A stretch of DNA of 64,000 nucleotides from NCBI GenBank assembly GCA_041671545.1, contig JBAZBI010000001.1, positions 248,001 to 312,000 of the forward strand. Reading direction: 5' to 3'. Position 1 is the stretch's first letter. Each line of letters starts with the position of its first letter. This DNA comes from UBA1563 sp041671545 (GTDB lineage Bacteria; Bacteroidota; Ignavibacteria; Ignavibacteriales; Ignavibacteriaceae). The notes under the pieces are model-generated. The model was given only the letters and a program-made list of their open reading frames with translations, was not told where the DNA came from and searched no databases. This document shows positions 1-8,026 of the stretch, piece after piece. Both the position numbers and the translations under genes were made by a program.

Positions 1-257
1 GTGAAGATATTGTGGAACTGGATTTTGCTGGGTATGAATTTATTTCAAGTTCATTTATTAACCGGGCATTTGGAGATATTTGTCTTGAAAAGGGGTGGGA
101 TGTTAAAGATTTTTATAGTAAAGTAAAATTTACCAATATTGATAAAGATGATATTGATGATATAGAGCTTGCCATCTTCAATGCAAAACACCGGAGAGAA
201 TTAATGGATTCAGGAAAGAACCTATCCGACTATTATCCCCCTTCATACGCATACTGA
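1..257 (+). CDS. STAS-like DUF4325 protein, C-terminal part (truncated by window edge)
   Basis: The frame is open from the first bases of the window, so the 5' end lies outside. The visible part begins EDIVELDFAGYEFISSSFIN, the hallmark strand-helix of the STAS-like DUF4325 family: a short hydrophobic strand, then an F-I-S-S-S-F loop. Family members are small and often sit beside ATPases or signalling partners. The acidic stretch DKDDIDDIE around the middle and the tail YPPSYAY are unremarkable. The stop is 2 bp before the next start, so the two genes are surely co-transcribed. The biochemical role is unknown; a regulatory or partner-binding role for the PIN-like neighbour is inference. Confidence 0.6.
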   Translation, partial: EDIVELDFAGYEFISSSFINRAFGDICLEKGWDVKDFYSKVKFTNIDKDDIDDIELAIFNAKHRRELMDSGKNLSDYYPPSYAY

Positions 258-259
258 TT

Positions 260-874
260 ATGGCGAAGGTTATTGACGCCGAAGATTTAGTACTAAGAAA
301 AAAGAAGCTTCCTACAGAAGCTTTTTTTGTTGATACAAACATCATTATACTCTACAAAGATCCTTTCAGCGCATCTCTGACAAATGAAGAATTGAGTAGA
401 TTTTCAGAAAAAGTTTCGTATTCCATGGAATATCTTAAAGCCAACTATAAAACCTATTCAACTATTTACTCTGCCTTTGAATATTATAAACATTTACAAC
501 ATCATTATTTCACGAGCCAAACCGGAGATAGGTTTTTAAATACGAGTAAGTTTAAAAAGTTAAAGATTGAAAATGAAGTATTTAAGGATGGTTGGAAACG
601 GCATATGATTTCATTTAGAAAAGTATTTTATAAAAATTTTCCAATCATTAATTCAAATGAGGATAAAGCTAATTTAATTTACCAATTTGAATCAGAAGCA
701 ATGGATTTTGGTGATTATGCTATCTGGAAAGCAGTCGAATCGTCCAAAGAGACATTTCATTGTATCTTTTCAAACGATTCAGATTTGTATAACATCTCCG
801 ATGATATTTACCTCCTTACTACAAACCCCAAAATCATTATTGAAGCAAAAAGTAACGGGAAATTATTCATTTAA
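260..874 (+). CDS. PIN-like domain protein (putative RNase)
   Basis: This 204-residue protein has FFVDTNIIILY at residues 22-32, the first strand and first metal-binding Asp (D25) of PIN-fold nucleases. Near the C-terminus it has MDFGDYAIW and FSNDSDLY, which fit the remaining acidic positions of the PIN active site. It starts 2 bp after the STAS-like gene and is probably translationally coupled to it. PIN proteins are usually Mg-dependent ribonucleases, often toxins or effectors. At 204 residues it is longer than a minimal VapC toxin, and its partner is not a known VapB-type antitoxin, so this is not a standard vapBC pair. A defence or signalling role is possible but unproven. Confidence 0.6.
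   Translation: MAKVIDAEDLVLRKKKLPTEAFFVDTNIIILYKDPFSASLTNEELSRFSEKVSYSMEYLKANYKTYSTIYSAFEYYKHLQHHYFTSQTGDRFLNTSKFKKLKIENEVFKDGWKRHMISFRKVFYKNFPIINSNEDKANLIYQFESEAMDFGDYAIWKAVESSKETFHCIFSNDSDLYNISDDIYLLTTNPKIIIEAKSNGKLFI
305..328 (+). other. Terminator-like hairpin inside the PIN-like gene
   Basis: AAGCTTC, a 5-nt loop, GAAGCTT, then a run of seven T overlapping the stem end. This has the shape of an intrinsic terminator about 15 codons into the PIN-like gene. It may be chance from Lys/Phe codons in AT-rich DNA, or an attenuator limiting expression. Confidence 0.3.
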
Positions 875-919
875 GAAAAAAGTATTTAAACTTTTCTCTA
901 TTTAATCGTTATTAAAAAT

Positions 920-1036
920 CTATTTTGTTTTCCCCTTCTCATTCAAAATCATATGCCCCATTTTATCTCTTTTAGTTTCCAGGTAGCGGAGATTATTTTC
1001 GTTCGGGAGAATTTCTATCGGGATGCGTTCTATTTC
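920..1036 (-). pseudogene. Relic of a second ribA 3' end (GTP cyclohydrolase II C-terminus)
   Basis: On the minus strand, 38 codons read EIERIPIEILPNENNLRYLE followed by TKRDKMGHMI and LNEKGKTK, ending in a true TAG stop. This is collinear with the last codons of ribBA just upstream (EIVERVPIEIAPNANNLRYL and so on). Many differences are synonymous or conservative, so it is an old paralogue or a replaced copy rather than a fresh duplication. Nothing of the rest of a ribA gene is visible. The sequence beyond 1036 is a cluster of palindromes. It has no start codon and is presumed non-functional. Confidence 0.75.
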
Positions 1037-1041
1037 AAATC

Positions 1042-1176
1042 AGCGTAGCCGTAAACGGCAACGCTGCCCGAAATAATCATCGTAAACGATGATCACCAAA
1101 CAATTCATCCCGATTTATCGGGATTTGTTTGTGTAGCGTAATCCATTCATGCCTGCCTGCCACAGGTGGGGTTACG
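1042..1176. repeat. Cluster of four consecutive palindromes
   Basis: Four hairpins follow one another: 1042-1065 (AGCGT-A-GCCGT, loop AA, and complement), 1076-1093 (ATCATCG TAAA CGATGAT), 1096-1131 (CAAACAA..ATCCCGAT tt ATCGGGAT..TTGTTTG) and about 1136-1176 (GCGTAATCC..GGGGTTACGC enclosing TGCCTGCCTGCC). They lie just downstream of ribBA and could end transcription, but no T-tract follows. Mosaic palindromes of this kind are typically mobile intergenic repeats. Confidence 0.6.
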
Positions 1177-1201
1177 CGGTAATAAATTAGCAACGACGAT
1201 G

Positions 1202-2416
1202 TTACTTCTTCTTCCCCTTCTCATTCAAAATCAAATGTCCCATTTTATCTCTTTTAGTTTGCAAATAACGGAGGTTGTTTGCATTAGGAGCAATCTCAAT
1301 TGGAACGCGTTCAACAATTTCCAGGTCATATCCTTTTAAGCCGACAACTTTTTTAGGATTGTTTGTAAGCAATTTTATTTTGCGGATACCAAGTTGAAGC
1401 AGTATTTGCGCACCGATTCCGTAGTCTCTAAGATCAGCACGGAAACCAAGCGCTTCATTCGCTTCAACTGTATCTTTTCCTTCGTCTTGCAAATTATAAG
1501 CGCGGAGTTTATTCGTTAATCCGATTCCCCGCCCTTCCTGGCGCATATAAACCACAACTCCGACTCCTTCTTTCTCGATCATATCGATTGCGCTGTTAAG
1601 TTGGTCGTGGCAGTCGCACCGTAATGAATGGAAAACATCTCCGGTCAAACACTCGGAGTGCATACGAACGAGCACCGGTTTATCGGGATCAATTTCACCT
1701 TTTACCAACGCGAGGTGTTCTTTCTTTTCAATTTTATTTTCGAAAAGAACCATTCTGAAATTTCCTTTTGTAGTAGGAAGATTTACTTCGGTAACTTTTT
1801 CAACAAGACTTTCTTTTCTTAAACGATAGTGAATGAGATCTTTTACGGTAAGAATTTTCAAATTGAATTTTTCGGCAAGTTCAATAAGCTGAGGGACGCG
1901 CGCCATCTCACCGTTGTCTTGTAAAATTTCACATAGCACACCGGCATGAGTTAATCCGGCAAGAGCACAAAGATCAACAACAGCTTCTGTATGTCCCGCA
2001 CGGCGAAGAACCCCTTCATCCATTGCACGAAGCGGAAAGATATGTCCCGGAACCGCGAAATCATTTCTTCTTGAATTCGGATCGATCATTTTTTTGATTG
2101 TGACGGCTCTATCCGCAGCGGAAATACCTGTGGTGGTTCCATCTACAGCATCAACAGTAACGGTAAATTGCGTTCCATGCAGGGCGGAATTTTCATCAAC
2201 CATGAGGGGAAGATCGAGTTCGGCAAGTCGTTTGCCGGTAAGTGAAACGCAGACTAATCCCCTTCCTTTTGTTATCATGAAATTAATTATTTCAGGAGTA
2301 ACAAATTCGGCGGCACAGACAAAATCGCCTTCGTTCTCGCGGTCTTCGTCATCAACCACGATGATGATCCTACCGTTTTTTATTTCTTCAATTGCTTCGT
2401 CAACGTTACAAAACAT
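1202..2416 (-). CDS. ribBA: Bifunctional 3,4-dihydroxy-2-butanone-4-phosphate synthase / GTP cyclohydrolase II
   Basis: This 404-residue enzyme catalyses the two committed steps of riboflavin synthesis. The N-terminal half (about 1-200) is the DHBP synthase domain, with VVDDEDRENEGDF near the start (acidic metal and substrate loop) and RAGHTEAVVDL. The C-terminal half is GTP cyclohydrolase II, with the zinc cysteines in CLTGDVFHSLRCDCH (about 254-268), the RQEGRGIGL loop and the characteristic LRYLQTKRDKMGHL tail. Length and domain order match standard RibBA. No FMN riboswitch is visible upstream; the 278-bp gap to yajC holds inverted repeats instead. A degraded copy of its 3' end lies downstream. 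Confidence 0.95.
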   Translation of the reverse strand: MFCNVDEAIEEIKNGRIIIVVDDEDRENEGDFVCAAEFVTPEIINFMITKGRGLVCVSLTGKRLAELDLPLMVDENSALHGTQFTVTVDAVDGTTTGISAADRAVTIKKMIDPNSRRNDFAVPGHIFPLRAMDEGVLRRAGHTEAVVDLCALAGLTHAGVLCEILQDNGEMARVPQLIELAEKFNLKILTVKDLIHYRLRKESLVEKVTEVNLPTTKGNFRMVLFENKIEKKEHLALVKGEIDPDKPVLVRMHSECLTGDVFHSLRCDCHDQLNSAIDMIEKEGVGVVVYMRQEGRGIGLTNKLRAYNLQDEGKDTVEANEALGFRADLRDYGIGAQILLQLGIRKIKLLTNNPKKVVGLKGYDLEIVERVPIEIAPNANNLRYLQTKRDKMGHLILNEKGKKK

Positions 2417-2483
2417 AGAGGGTAACCTTATGCTATCACTTTCAGAATATTTTCGTATTTAGATCAATTATACATGTGAACAA

Positions 2484-2692
2484 GAATGGATGAATGAGTG
2501 CATGTGCATATGGTTGAATAAACTATAGTTAATTCATGTTCGTAAAATCTTTGCACAGACTGAAGTCTGTGCTACGGAATTTCAAACTATAATATGTTTT
2601 TGTGCACACGACTTAATAAAATAAATCCGTCATCCAACCATACGTTCATGCAATCATTCAATCTTTTAATTGTCATTCATCCATCTATTCTC
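2484..2692. repeat. Interspersed inverted-repeat pair (GAATGGATGAATG family)
   Basis: The arm at 2484-2520 (GAATGGATGAATGAGTGCAT..) is matched in inverted orientation by 2631-2663 and 2675-2692 (CATCCAACCATACGTTCATG.. and CATTCATCCATC). Related arms occur at 7867-7974 and 12418-12478, so this is a repeat family of this genome. Between the arms lies a perfect 8-bp hairpin at 2553-2572 (GCACAGAC TGAA GTCTGTGC). Confidence 0.6.
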
Positions 2693-2694
2693 TA

Positions 2695-3015
2695 CTAATT
2701 TCCTTCTTTGGCTTGAGTAACAACGCCAATTGCGGATTTCTCAAACTTCATTTTAACGTTATCGGCAACTTTCAAAAGGATGGTTTTTTCTTCAACGGTA
2801 TCAACTGTTCCGTGGATTCCGCTTAGAGTAATAACTTTATCGCCTTTTTGAACTCCGCTGATGAGTTTTTCTTTTTCCTTAGCGCGTTTCTGCTGCGGAC
2901 GAATGATCATAAAATAAAAAATTGCAAAAATAGCACCGAACATAATAAGGGTGCTGACCATACTTCCGCCGCCGTCTTGACCGGGAGCAGGAGCCATAGC
3001 TATAAGATAATTCAT
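2695..3015 (-). CDS. yajC: Sec translocase accessory subunit YajC
   Basis: This 106-residue protein has one N-terminal membrane helix (about 18-38, STLIMFGAIFAIFYFMIIRP). The family signature PQQKRAKEKEKLISGVQKGD follows, then a small beta domain (VITLSGIHGTVDTV). YajC binds SecDF at the inner membrane and aids protein export. Its start codon directly follows the tgt stop (TAAATG), the usual tgt-yajC pairing in many bacteria, so the two are co-translated. secD and secF do not follow here. Confidence 0.93.
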   Translation of the reverse strand: MNYLIAMAPAPGQDGGGSMVSTLIMFGAIFAIFYFMIIRPQQKRAKEKEKLISGVQKGDKVITLSGIHGTVDTVEEKTILLKVADNVKMKFEKSAIGVVTQAKEGN

Positions 3016-4158
3016 TTAGTTCTCCATTATTGTTTTTTGTTGTGAAATTTTCGGAAGGATCGATTCCTTCCAGGTTTTAAAAGTTCCGTTTAAAATATTT
3101 TTTCTTGCTGCGGTAACAAGATTAAGATAAAAGTGCAAATTATGTACAGATGCTAACTCCAAAGCTAAAATTTCTTTGGCGATAAACAAATGCCGCAAAT
3201 ATGCTCTTGTAAAATTTTTACATGTGTAACAATCGCATGCTTCATCAACCGGAGAGAAATCATTTTTATACTTATTATTCCGCATCGAGAGAACTCCGTT
3301 TGATGTGAACAAATTAGAGTTCCGCGCGTTCCGGGTCGGCATCACGCAGTCGAACATATCAATTCCGCGTTCAATTCCTTCAAGGATATTTTCGGGTCTG
3401 CCCACTCCCATTAAATATCGTGGTTTCTGTTCCGGCATTAAATCGGTTGTAAAATTAACTAATTCATACATGGTTTCCATCGGTTCACCAACAGCTAATC
3501 CGCCGATAGCGTAACCGTCAAAATCCAACTTAAGTAAATCTGCGGCTGATTCTTCACGCAAATCTTTATAAACACTTCCCTGAATAATTCCGAAGAGAAA
3601 TTGTTCATGCCCGTAGAGCGGATCAGATTTATCGAAAGCTTCTTTATTCAGAATTGCCCATGCCGAAGTTAATTCTTTTGATTTCTTTGCATAAGCATAA
3701 TCGCACGGAAACGGCGTGCATTCATCCAAAACCATCATTATGTCCGAACCAATGCTCCGTTCAATGCCTATTACTTTTTCGGGAGTAAAAAAATGTTTTG
3801 AACCGTCAAGATGTGACCGGAATTCAACACCATCTTTTTTCAACTTGCGCAATTCCGATAAACTAAAAACTTGAAAGCCGCCGCTATCGGTAAGAATTGG
3901 TTTTTGCCAATTCATAAATTTGTGTAATCCGCCGGCTTCTTCCAGAATATCCGTTCCGGGACGCAAATAAAGATGATACGTGTTCCCTAAAATTATTTGC
4001 GCTTTAATATCATCCGCAAGCTGCGACTGGTTAACCGCTTTAACCGTTCCTTGTGTACCAACGGGCATAAAAATAGGAGTCTGAACAACTCCATGTGCCG
4101 TCTCAAAATATCCGGCTCTAGCTTTATTTTCTTGCGCTTCTAAAACGAACTTTAACAA
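3016..4158 (-). CDS. tgt: Queuine tRNA-ribosyltransferase
   Basis: This 380-residue enzyme exchanges guanine-34 of GUN-anticodon tRNAs for the queuosine precursor preQ1. Visible motifs are ILGNTYHLYLRPG, LTDSGGFQVFSL (substrate loop with the general Asp), FDCVMPTRNARN (nucleophilic Asp near residue 268) and the zinc site CDCYTCKNFTRAYLRHLF (around 305-320). Length is normal for bacterial Tgt. It abuts yajC without a gap, and a short 70-bp space separates it from murB upstream. Confidence 0.95.
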   Translation of the reverse strand: MLKFVLEAQENKARAGYFETAHGVVQTPIFMPVGTQGTVKAVNQSQLADDIKAQIILGNTYHLYLRPGTDILEEAGGLHKFMNWQKPILTDSGGFQVFSLSELRKLKKDGVEFRSHLDGSKHFFTPEKVIGIERSIGSDIMMVLDECTPFPCDYAYAKKSKELTSAWAILNKEAFDKSDPLYGHEQFLFGIIQGSVYKDLREESAADLLKLDFDGYAIGGLAVGEPMETMYELVNFTTDLMPEQKPRYLMGVGRPENILEGIERGIDMFDCVMPTRNARNSNLFTSNGVLSMRNNKYKNDFSPVDEACDCYTCKNFTRAYLRHLFIAKEILALELASVHNLHFYLNLVTAARKNILNGTFKTWKESILPKISQQKTIMEN

Positions 4159-4227
4159 TCGGTTCTCTTTTTCTCTCTAATTTGATGGCGAAATTTACGG
4201 AAAACAGGGCAGGTAAAAAAAGATTTG

Positions 4228-5238
4228 TTATACGATATTAACTTCTTCTTCCAATTTGATCTCAAAACGCTGGAAAACATCTTCTTTAATTTTTTGCGCA
4301 AGTTGAATGACTTCTGTTCCTTCAGCGCCTCCATAATTAACTAGCACAAGCGCTTGATGCTCGTGGACTCCGACATTTCCGATTCTTTTCCCTTTCCAAC
4401 CGGATTGTTCAATCAACCAACCGGCGGGGATTTTTACTGTGTTTTCCGAAACAGGAAATCCTTTAAGGGAAGGAAAAAGTTCTTTCAACTTTTCATAAAT
4501 ATCTTTTTCTATTTCCGGATTTTTGAAAAAACTTCCGCAGTTACCAAGTTCCCGAGGATCGGGGAGTTTTTCTTGCCGAATTTTAATAACAATATTTCGG
4601 ATATCCGCCAACGTCGGATTTTTCTTCCCCGTATTTTTTAACTCTTGCTCAATCGAACCATAATGAGTGTTGAGTTGGTGACTTTTTTTAAGCCGAAAAA
4701 CTACCGAAGTGATCAGAAATTTATTTTTTAGTTCGTGTTTGAAAATGCTCGACCGGTAATCAAAATTGCAGCCGCTCTTAAAGAAAGTTCTTTCCGATAA
4801 ACTGTCTAAATAGATTCCATTCACCGCAAAAAAAGTATCCTTTAATTCCTGTCCATAGGCTCCGATGTTCTGAATTGGCGCGGCTCCAACAGTTCCCGGG
4901 ATTAAAGACATATTCTCTATCCCGTAATAATTATTCCGGACACAATATGCGACAAAATCATCCCACAATTCACCGGCAAAAACTTCTAATAAAATAGAAT
5001 CTTTATCTTCGTCTAATGTACTTATTCCCTTCCGGTTGTACTGAAGAATGCAGCCGTCAAAGTTTTTTGTAAAAAGGATGTTGCTTCCACCGCCAAGGAA
5101 TAAAATTCTTTCTTCCTGCATTTGTACCAAGACTTCTCTCAGTTCTGCCAAAGTACAGATTTCACAAAAGTATTTTGCGGATACATTCAGTCCGAATGTA
5201 TTTTTTGTTTTGAGATTATAGTTTTCCTGGATCAACAT
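4228..5238 (-). CDS. murB: UDP-N-acetylenolpyruvoylglucosamine reductase, type I
   Basis: This 336-residue FAD enzyme makes UDP-MurNAc, an early peptidoglycan precursor. The FAD-binding segment FLGGGSNILFTKNFDG is near residue 47, IGAYGQEL around 125, and NCGSFFKNPEI carries the catalytic Ser near residue 233. PAGWLIEQSGWKG lies near the C-terminus, and the terminal EEEV holds the second catalytic Glu as in the E. coli-type (type I) enzyme. The gene begins 5 bp after the stop of the transsulfuration gene upstream, so it probably belongs to the same transcript despite the unrelated pathway. Confidence 0.95.
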   Translation of the reverse strand: MLIQENYNLKTKNTFGLNVSAKYFCEICTLAELREVLVQMQEERILFLGGGSNILFTKNFDGCILQYNRKGISTLDEDKDSILLEVFAGELWDDFVAYCVRNNYYGIENMSLIPGTVGAAPIQNIGAYGQELKDTFFAVNGIYLDSLSERTFFKSGCNFDYRSSIFKHELKNKFLITSVVFRLKKSHQLNTHYGSIEQELKNTGKKNPTLADIRNIVIKIRQEKLPDPRELGNCGSFFKNPEIEKDIYEKLKELFPSLKGFPVSENTVKIPAGWLIEQSGWKGKRIGNVGVHEHQALVLVNYGGAEGTEVIQLAQKIKEDVFQRFEIKLEEEVNIV

Positions 5239-5243
5239 TTAGT

Positions 5244-6377
5244 TTATTTAATTGCCTGTTCAATATCGGCAATCAAATCTTCAACATCTTCAATACCTAC
5301 GGAGAAGCGAACAAGCTTTTCAGTTAAACCGAATTTCTCCCGTTTTTCTTTCGGAACGGAAGCGTGCGTCATCGAAATTGGGTGGCATAAAAGACTTTCA
5401 ACTCCGCCGAGACTTTCTGCAAGCGTAAAAACTTTTGCGTTGTTCAGAAATTGTTTCGCGGTTTCAAACGTATCAAACTCAACAGAGATCATTCCACCAA
5501 AACCGGACATTTGTTTTTTTGCAAGTTCATGTTGCGGATGTTCCGGTAAACCGGGATAAAATACTTTTTTTACTTTCGGATGCTTCTTTAAATAGTCAGC
5601 AATTTTAATCGCATTGTCATTGTGCCGATCCATCCTAACCGCAAGTGTTTTTGTTGAACGAAGCGTAAGCCAGCAATCGAAAGGAGATGGAACCGCACCG
5701 GCAGCATTTTGAATGTAGCGTAATCGTTCGTGAATTTTTTCAATACCGGTTACAACTATTCCACCGATAATATCGCTGTGTCCGTTTAAATATTTTGTAG
5801 TGCTGTGCAAAACGATATCAATGCCAAACTCAATCGGACGTTGAAAATAGGGACTCATAAAGGTGTTATCAACTACACTGATGAGATTTTTTTCTTTACA
5901 AAGTTTTGCGACTGCTTCTAAATCGGTAAGTGTAAGCATCGGATTTGTCGGCGTTTCAACATACACCATTTTTGTGTTCGGTTTTATTTCCGATTCAATA
6001 TTTTTCACATCGGAAGTATCAACCCACGAAAAAGAAATTCCGAAATCGGTCATAATCAATTCAAACAAACGGTACGTTCCGCCGTAAACATTATCGGTAA
6101 CAATAACATGATCGCCGCTTTTAAGCAACGACATTAGCGAATGAATAGCAGCCAAACCGGAAGCAAACGCAATTCCGTATTTCCCTTTTTCAAGCGTTGC
6201 GATGTTCGCCTCAAGCGCGGCGCGTGTTAAATTGTGCGTGCGTCCGTATTCATAACCTTTGTGCACGCCAAGTTCAGGTTGATGATACGTTGAGGTTAAA
6301 TAAACAGGAGTGATTACCGCACCGGTTTCTAAATCCGCTTTTTGTCCAGCGTGAATTGCATCAGTTGAAAATCCCAT
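5244..6377 (-). CDS. Cystathionine gamma-synthase / gamma-lyase (PLP, Cys/Met metabolism)
   Basis: This 377-residue member of the Cys/Met PLP family has YEYGRTHNLTRAALE for substrate and cofactor contacts. The PLP lysine (about K194) lies in HSTTKYLNGHSDIIGG, and SLGGVESLLCHPISMTH is near the end. Sequence alone does not separate MetB from gamma-lyase. Its upstream partner is a cystathionine beta-synthase 17 bp away, which favours the gamma-lyase direction (cystathionine to cysteine, reverse transsulfuration). It is followed after 5 bp by murB. Confidence 0.9.
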   Translation of the reverse strand: MGFSTDAIHAGQKADLETGAVITPVYLTSTYHQPELGVHKGYEYGRTHNLTRAALEANIATLEKGKYGIAFASGLAAIHSLMSLLKSGDHVIVTDNVYGGTYRLFELIMTDFGISFSWVDTSDVKNIESEIKPNTKMVYVETPTNPMLTLTDLEAVAKLCKEKNLISVVDNTFMSPYFQRPIEFGIDIVLHSTTKYLNGHSDIIGGIVVTGIEKIHERLRYIQNAAGAVPSPFDCWLTLRSTKTLAVRMDRHNDNAIKIADYLKKHPKVKKVFYPGLPEHPQHELAKKQMSGFGGMISVEFDTFETAKQFLNNAKVFTLAESLGGVESLLCHPISMTHASVPKEKREKFGLTEKLVRFSVGIEDVEDLIADIEQAIK

Positions 6378-6394
6378 GTTGTTCCTTTCAAATT

Positions 6395-7762
6395 TTATAG
6401 TGATGAAGCGTATTCGATAATATCGTAACGCGTAACAATGTCAATGATCCTTCCGAATTCCAAAACTAAAACAGCCGGTGATTCCGCCAATTGTTTTTTT
6501 ACAATTTGCAGATCGGTTTTCTCATCAAGCGAAGGAAATGAAGAACCCATTACTTCTTCTACCGTTGCATCAAGCAGTGAATGATCATCAACCAGGCTTG
6601 CCATAACTTTAGCTTCGCGAATGCTTCCGACCGATTGCCCGTTTTCAATTACAGGAATCTGTGAAAATCCATTTGCATTAAGTACTTCAATGGCATCGCG
6701 GACTTTATCTTTCGCCTGCAAAAAGATTAATTTTTTTACCGGTCCGTTTTTCTTTGCATTAGATAAATCTCTCAGTGTTTTCATTTCACGATTTAACAGT
6801 CGCTTTTCACGCAGCCATTCTTCGCTGTGCATTTTGCTTAAATATCTTTCGCCGGTATCGCAAACAATAAAAACGATAACTGCATCTTCAGGTAAATCTT
6901 TTGCTATTTCCAAGGCTGCTTTAGCAATAGTACCGGTGCTGCCGCCGCAAAAAATGCCTTCTTCTTTTGTTAACGCACGCGAAACGGAAAATGAATCGAA
7001 GTCCGAAACATTTATTATTTCATCAACAACCGAAAAATCAATGTTCTCCGGAATACAATCCTGTCCGATTCCTTCAACAAAATAAGGAACACCTTCGCGA
7101 AGTTTGCCGTCTTTTTTATATTCTTTTAAAATTGAACCTACCGGATCTGCTCCTATGACTTTTATTTTCGGATTTTTTTCTTTTAAAAATCTTCCAACAC
7201 CAGTTATCGTTCCGCCGGTACCAAGTCCGGCTACAAAGTGTGTGATCTTTCCGTCGGTTTGTTTCCAAATTTCAGGTCCGGTAGTTTCGTAATGAATTTT
7301 GGGATTCGCCGGATTGGCGTATTGGTACATAAATGTTGCGTTCGGAGTTTCCGCTGCAATTTTACGCGCAACGTTTACATAATAGTCGGGACTATCATGC
7401 TTAACCGCGTTCGGACAAACAATTACCTGCGCGCCAAGCGCTTTCAAGTAATTAATTTTTTCGTGGCTCACTTTATCCGTAACAACAAAAACCGATTGGA
7501 ATCCGCGGATAGCCGCAGCCAACGCTAATCCAATTCCGGTGTTCCCGCTTGTAGCTTCAACAACAGTTCCGCCCGGTTTTATTACTCCACGTTGAACAGC
7601 ATCATCAAGCATCGCAACACCAATACGGTCTTTAACACTTCCGCCGGGATTTGCCGATTCAAGCTTAGCCAAGATCAACGGCTTCAAACCTTTATTAACC
7701 TTGTTCAACTTTATTAACGGTGTATTACCGATCGCCTCTAAAATATTATTCTTATAATCCAT
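6395..7762 (-). CDS. cbs: Cystathionine beta-synthase with CBS domain pair
   Basis: This 455-residue PLP enzyme condenses serine with homocysteine. The catalytic core (about 1-330) has the PLP lysine K44 in NPGGSVKDRIG, the substrate loop EATSGNTGIGLA and the phosphate loop GTGGTITGVG. The C-terminal ~115 residues form a Bateman pair of CBS domains (VRDAIEVLNANGFSQIPVIE; VTRYDIIEYA). This distinguishes it from plain cysteine synthase and matches the human-type and actinobacterial-type enzyme. CBS domains suggest allosteric control, possibly by an adenosyl ligand (inference). No S-box riboswitch is visible upstream. Confidence 0.92.
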   Translation of the reverse strand: MDYKNNILEAIGNTPLIKLNKVNKGLKPLILAKLESANPGGSVKDRIGVAMLDDAVQRGVIKPGGTVVEATSGNTGIGLALAAAIRGFQSVFVVTDKVSHEKINYLKALGAQVIVCPNAVKHDSPDYYVNVARKIAAETPNATFMYQYANPANPKIHYETTGPEIWKQTDGKITHFVAGLGTGGTITGVGRFLKEKNPKIKVIGADPVGSILKEYKKDGKLREGVPYFVEGIGQDCIPENIDFSVVDEIINVSDFDSFSVSRALTKEEGIFCGGSTGTIAKAALEIAKDLPEDAVIVFIVCDTGERYLSKMHSEEWLREKRLLNREMKTLRDLSNAKKNGPVKKLIFLQAKDKVRDAIEVLNANGFSQIPVIENGQSVGSIREAKVMASLVDDHSLLDATVEEVMGSSFPSLDEKTDLQIVKKQLAESPAVLVLEFGRIIDIVTRYDIIEYASSL

Positions 7763-7866
7763 TGAATCCTCTTTTTATAAACGTAACAAAAATAGATGGT
7801 ATTAAATTCCTGACTTATTATTCACGAATACACACCTAACAAATAGTCAATCAACCATTGTATCTT

Positions 7867-7974
7867 GAATGGATGAATGATTGCATGGCTGAATGAAAGG
7901 AAATTGGAAAGATTTTTCAAAACATATTATGACTGTTTTGTTTTTCATTCAACCATTCTCCCAATCATTCATGC
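7867..7974. repeat. Inverted repeat of the GAATGGATGAATG family
   Basis: The left arm 7867-7895 (GAATGGATGAATGATTGCAT..) pairs imperfectly with the right arm 7946-7974 (..CCAATCATTCATGC), with about 50 nt between. It fills the gap between the fmt stop and the cbs start (7763-8026), where no gene is visible, and may end the fmt transcript. Confidence 0.6.
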
Positions 7975-8026
7975 TAAAAATCATCGATCGAACTACCGAA
8001 CTTATTTACAAACTCTTTAACTTGCT

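Noticed and set aside
4152..4334. 60-codon frame overlapping murB and the murB-tgt gap
   Set aside because: It overlaps the conserved murB C-terminus and shows no family features.
7238..7528. Plus-strand open frames inside the transsulfuration genes (and similar ones elsewhere)
   Set aside because: They are antisense shadows of well-supported minus-strand genes.
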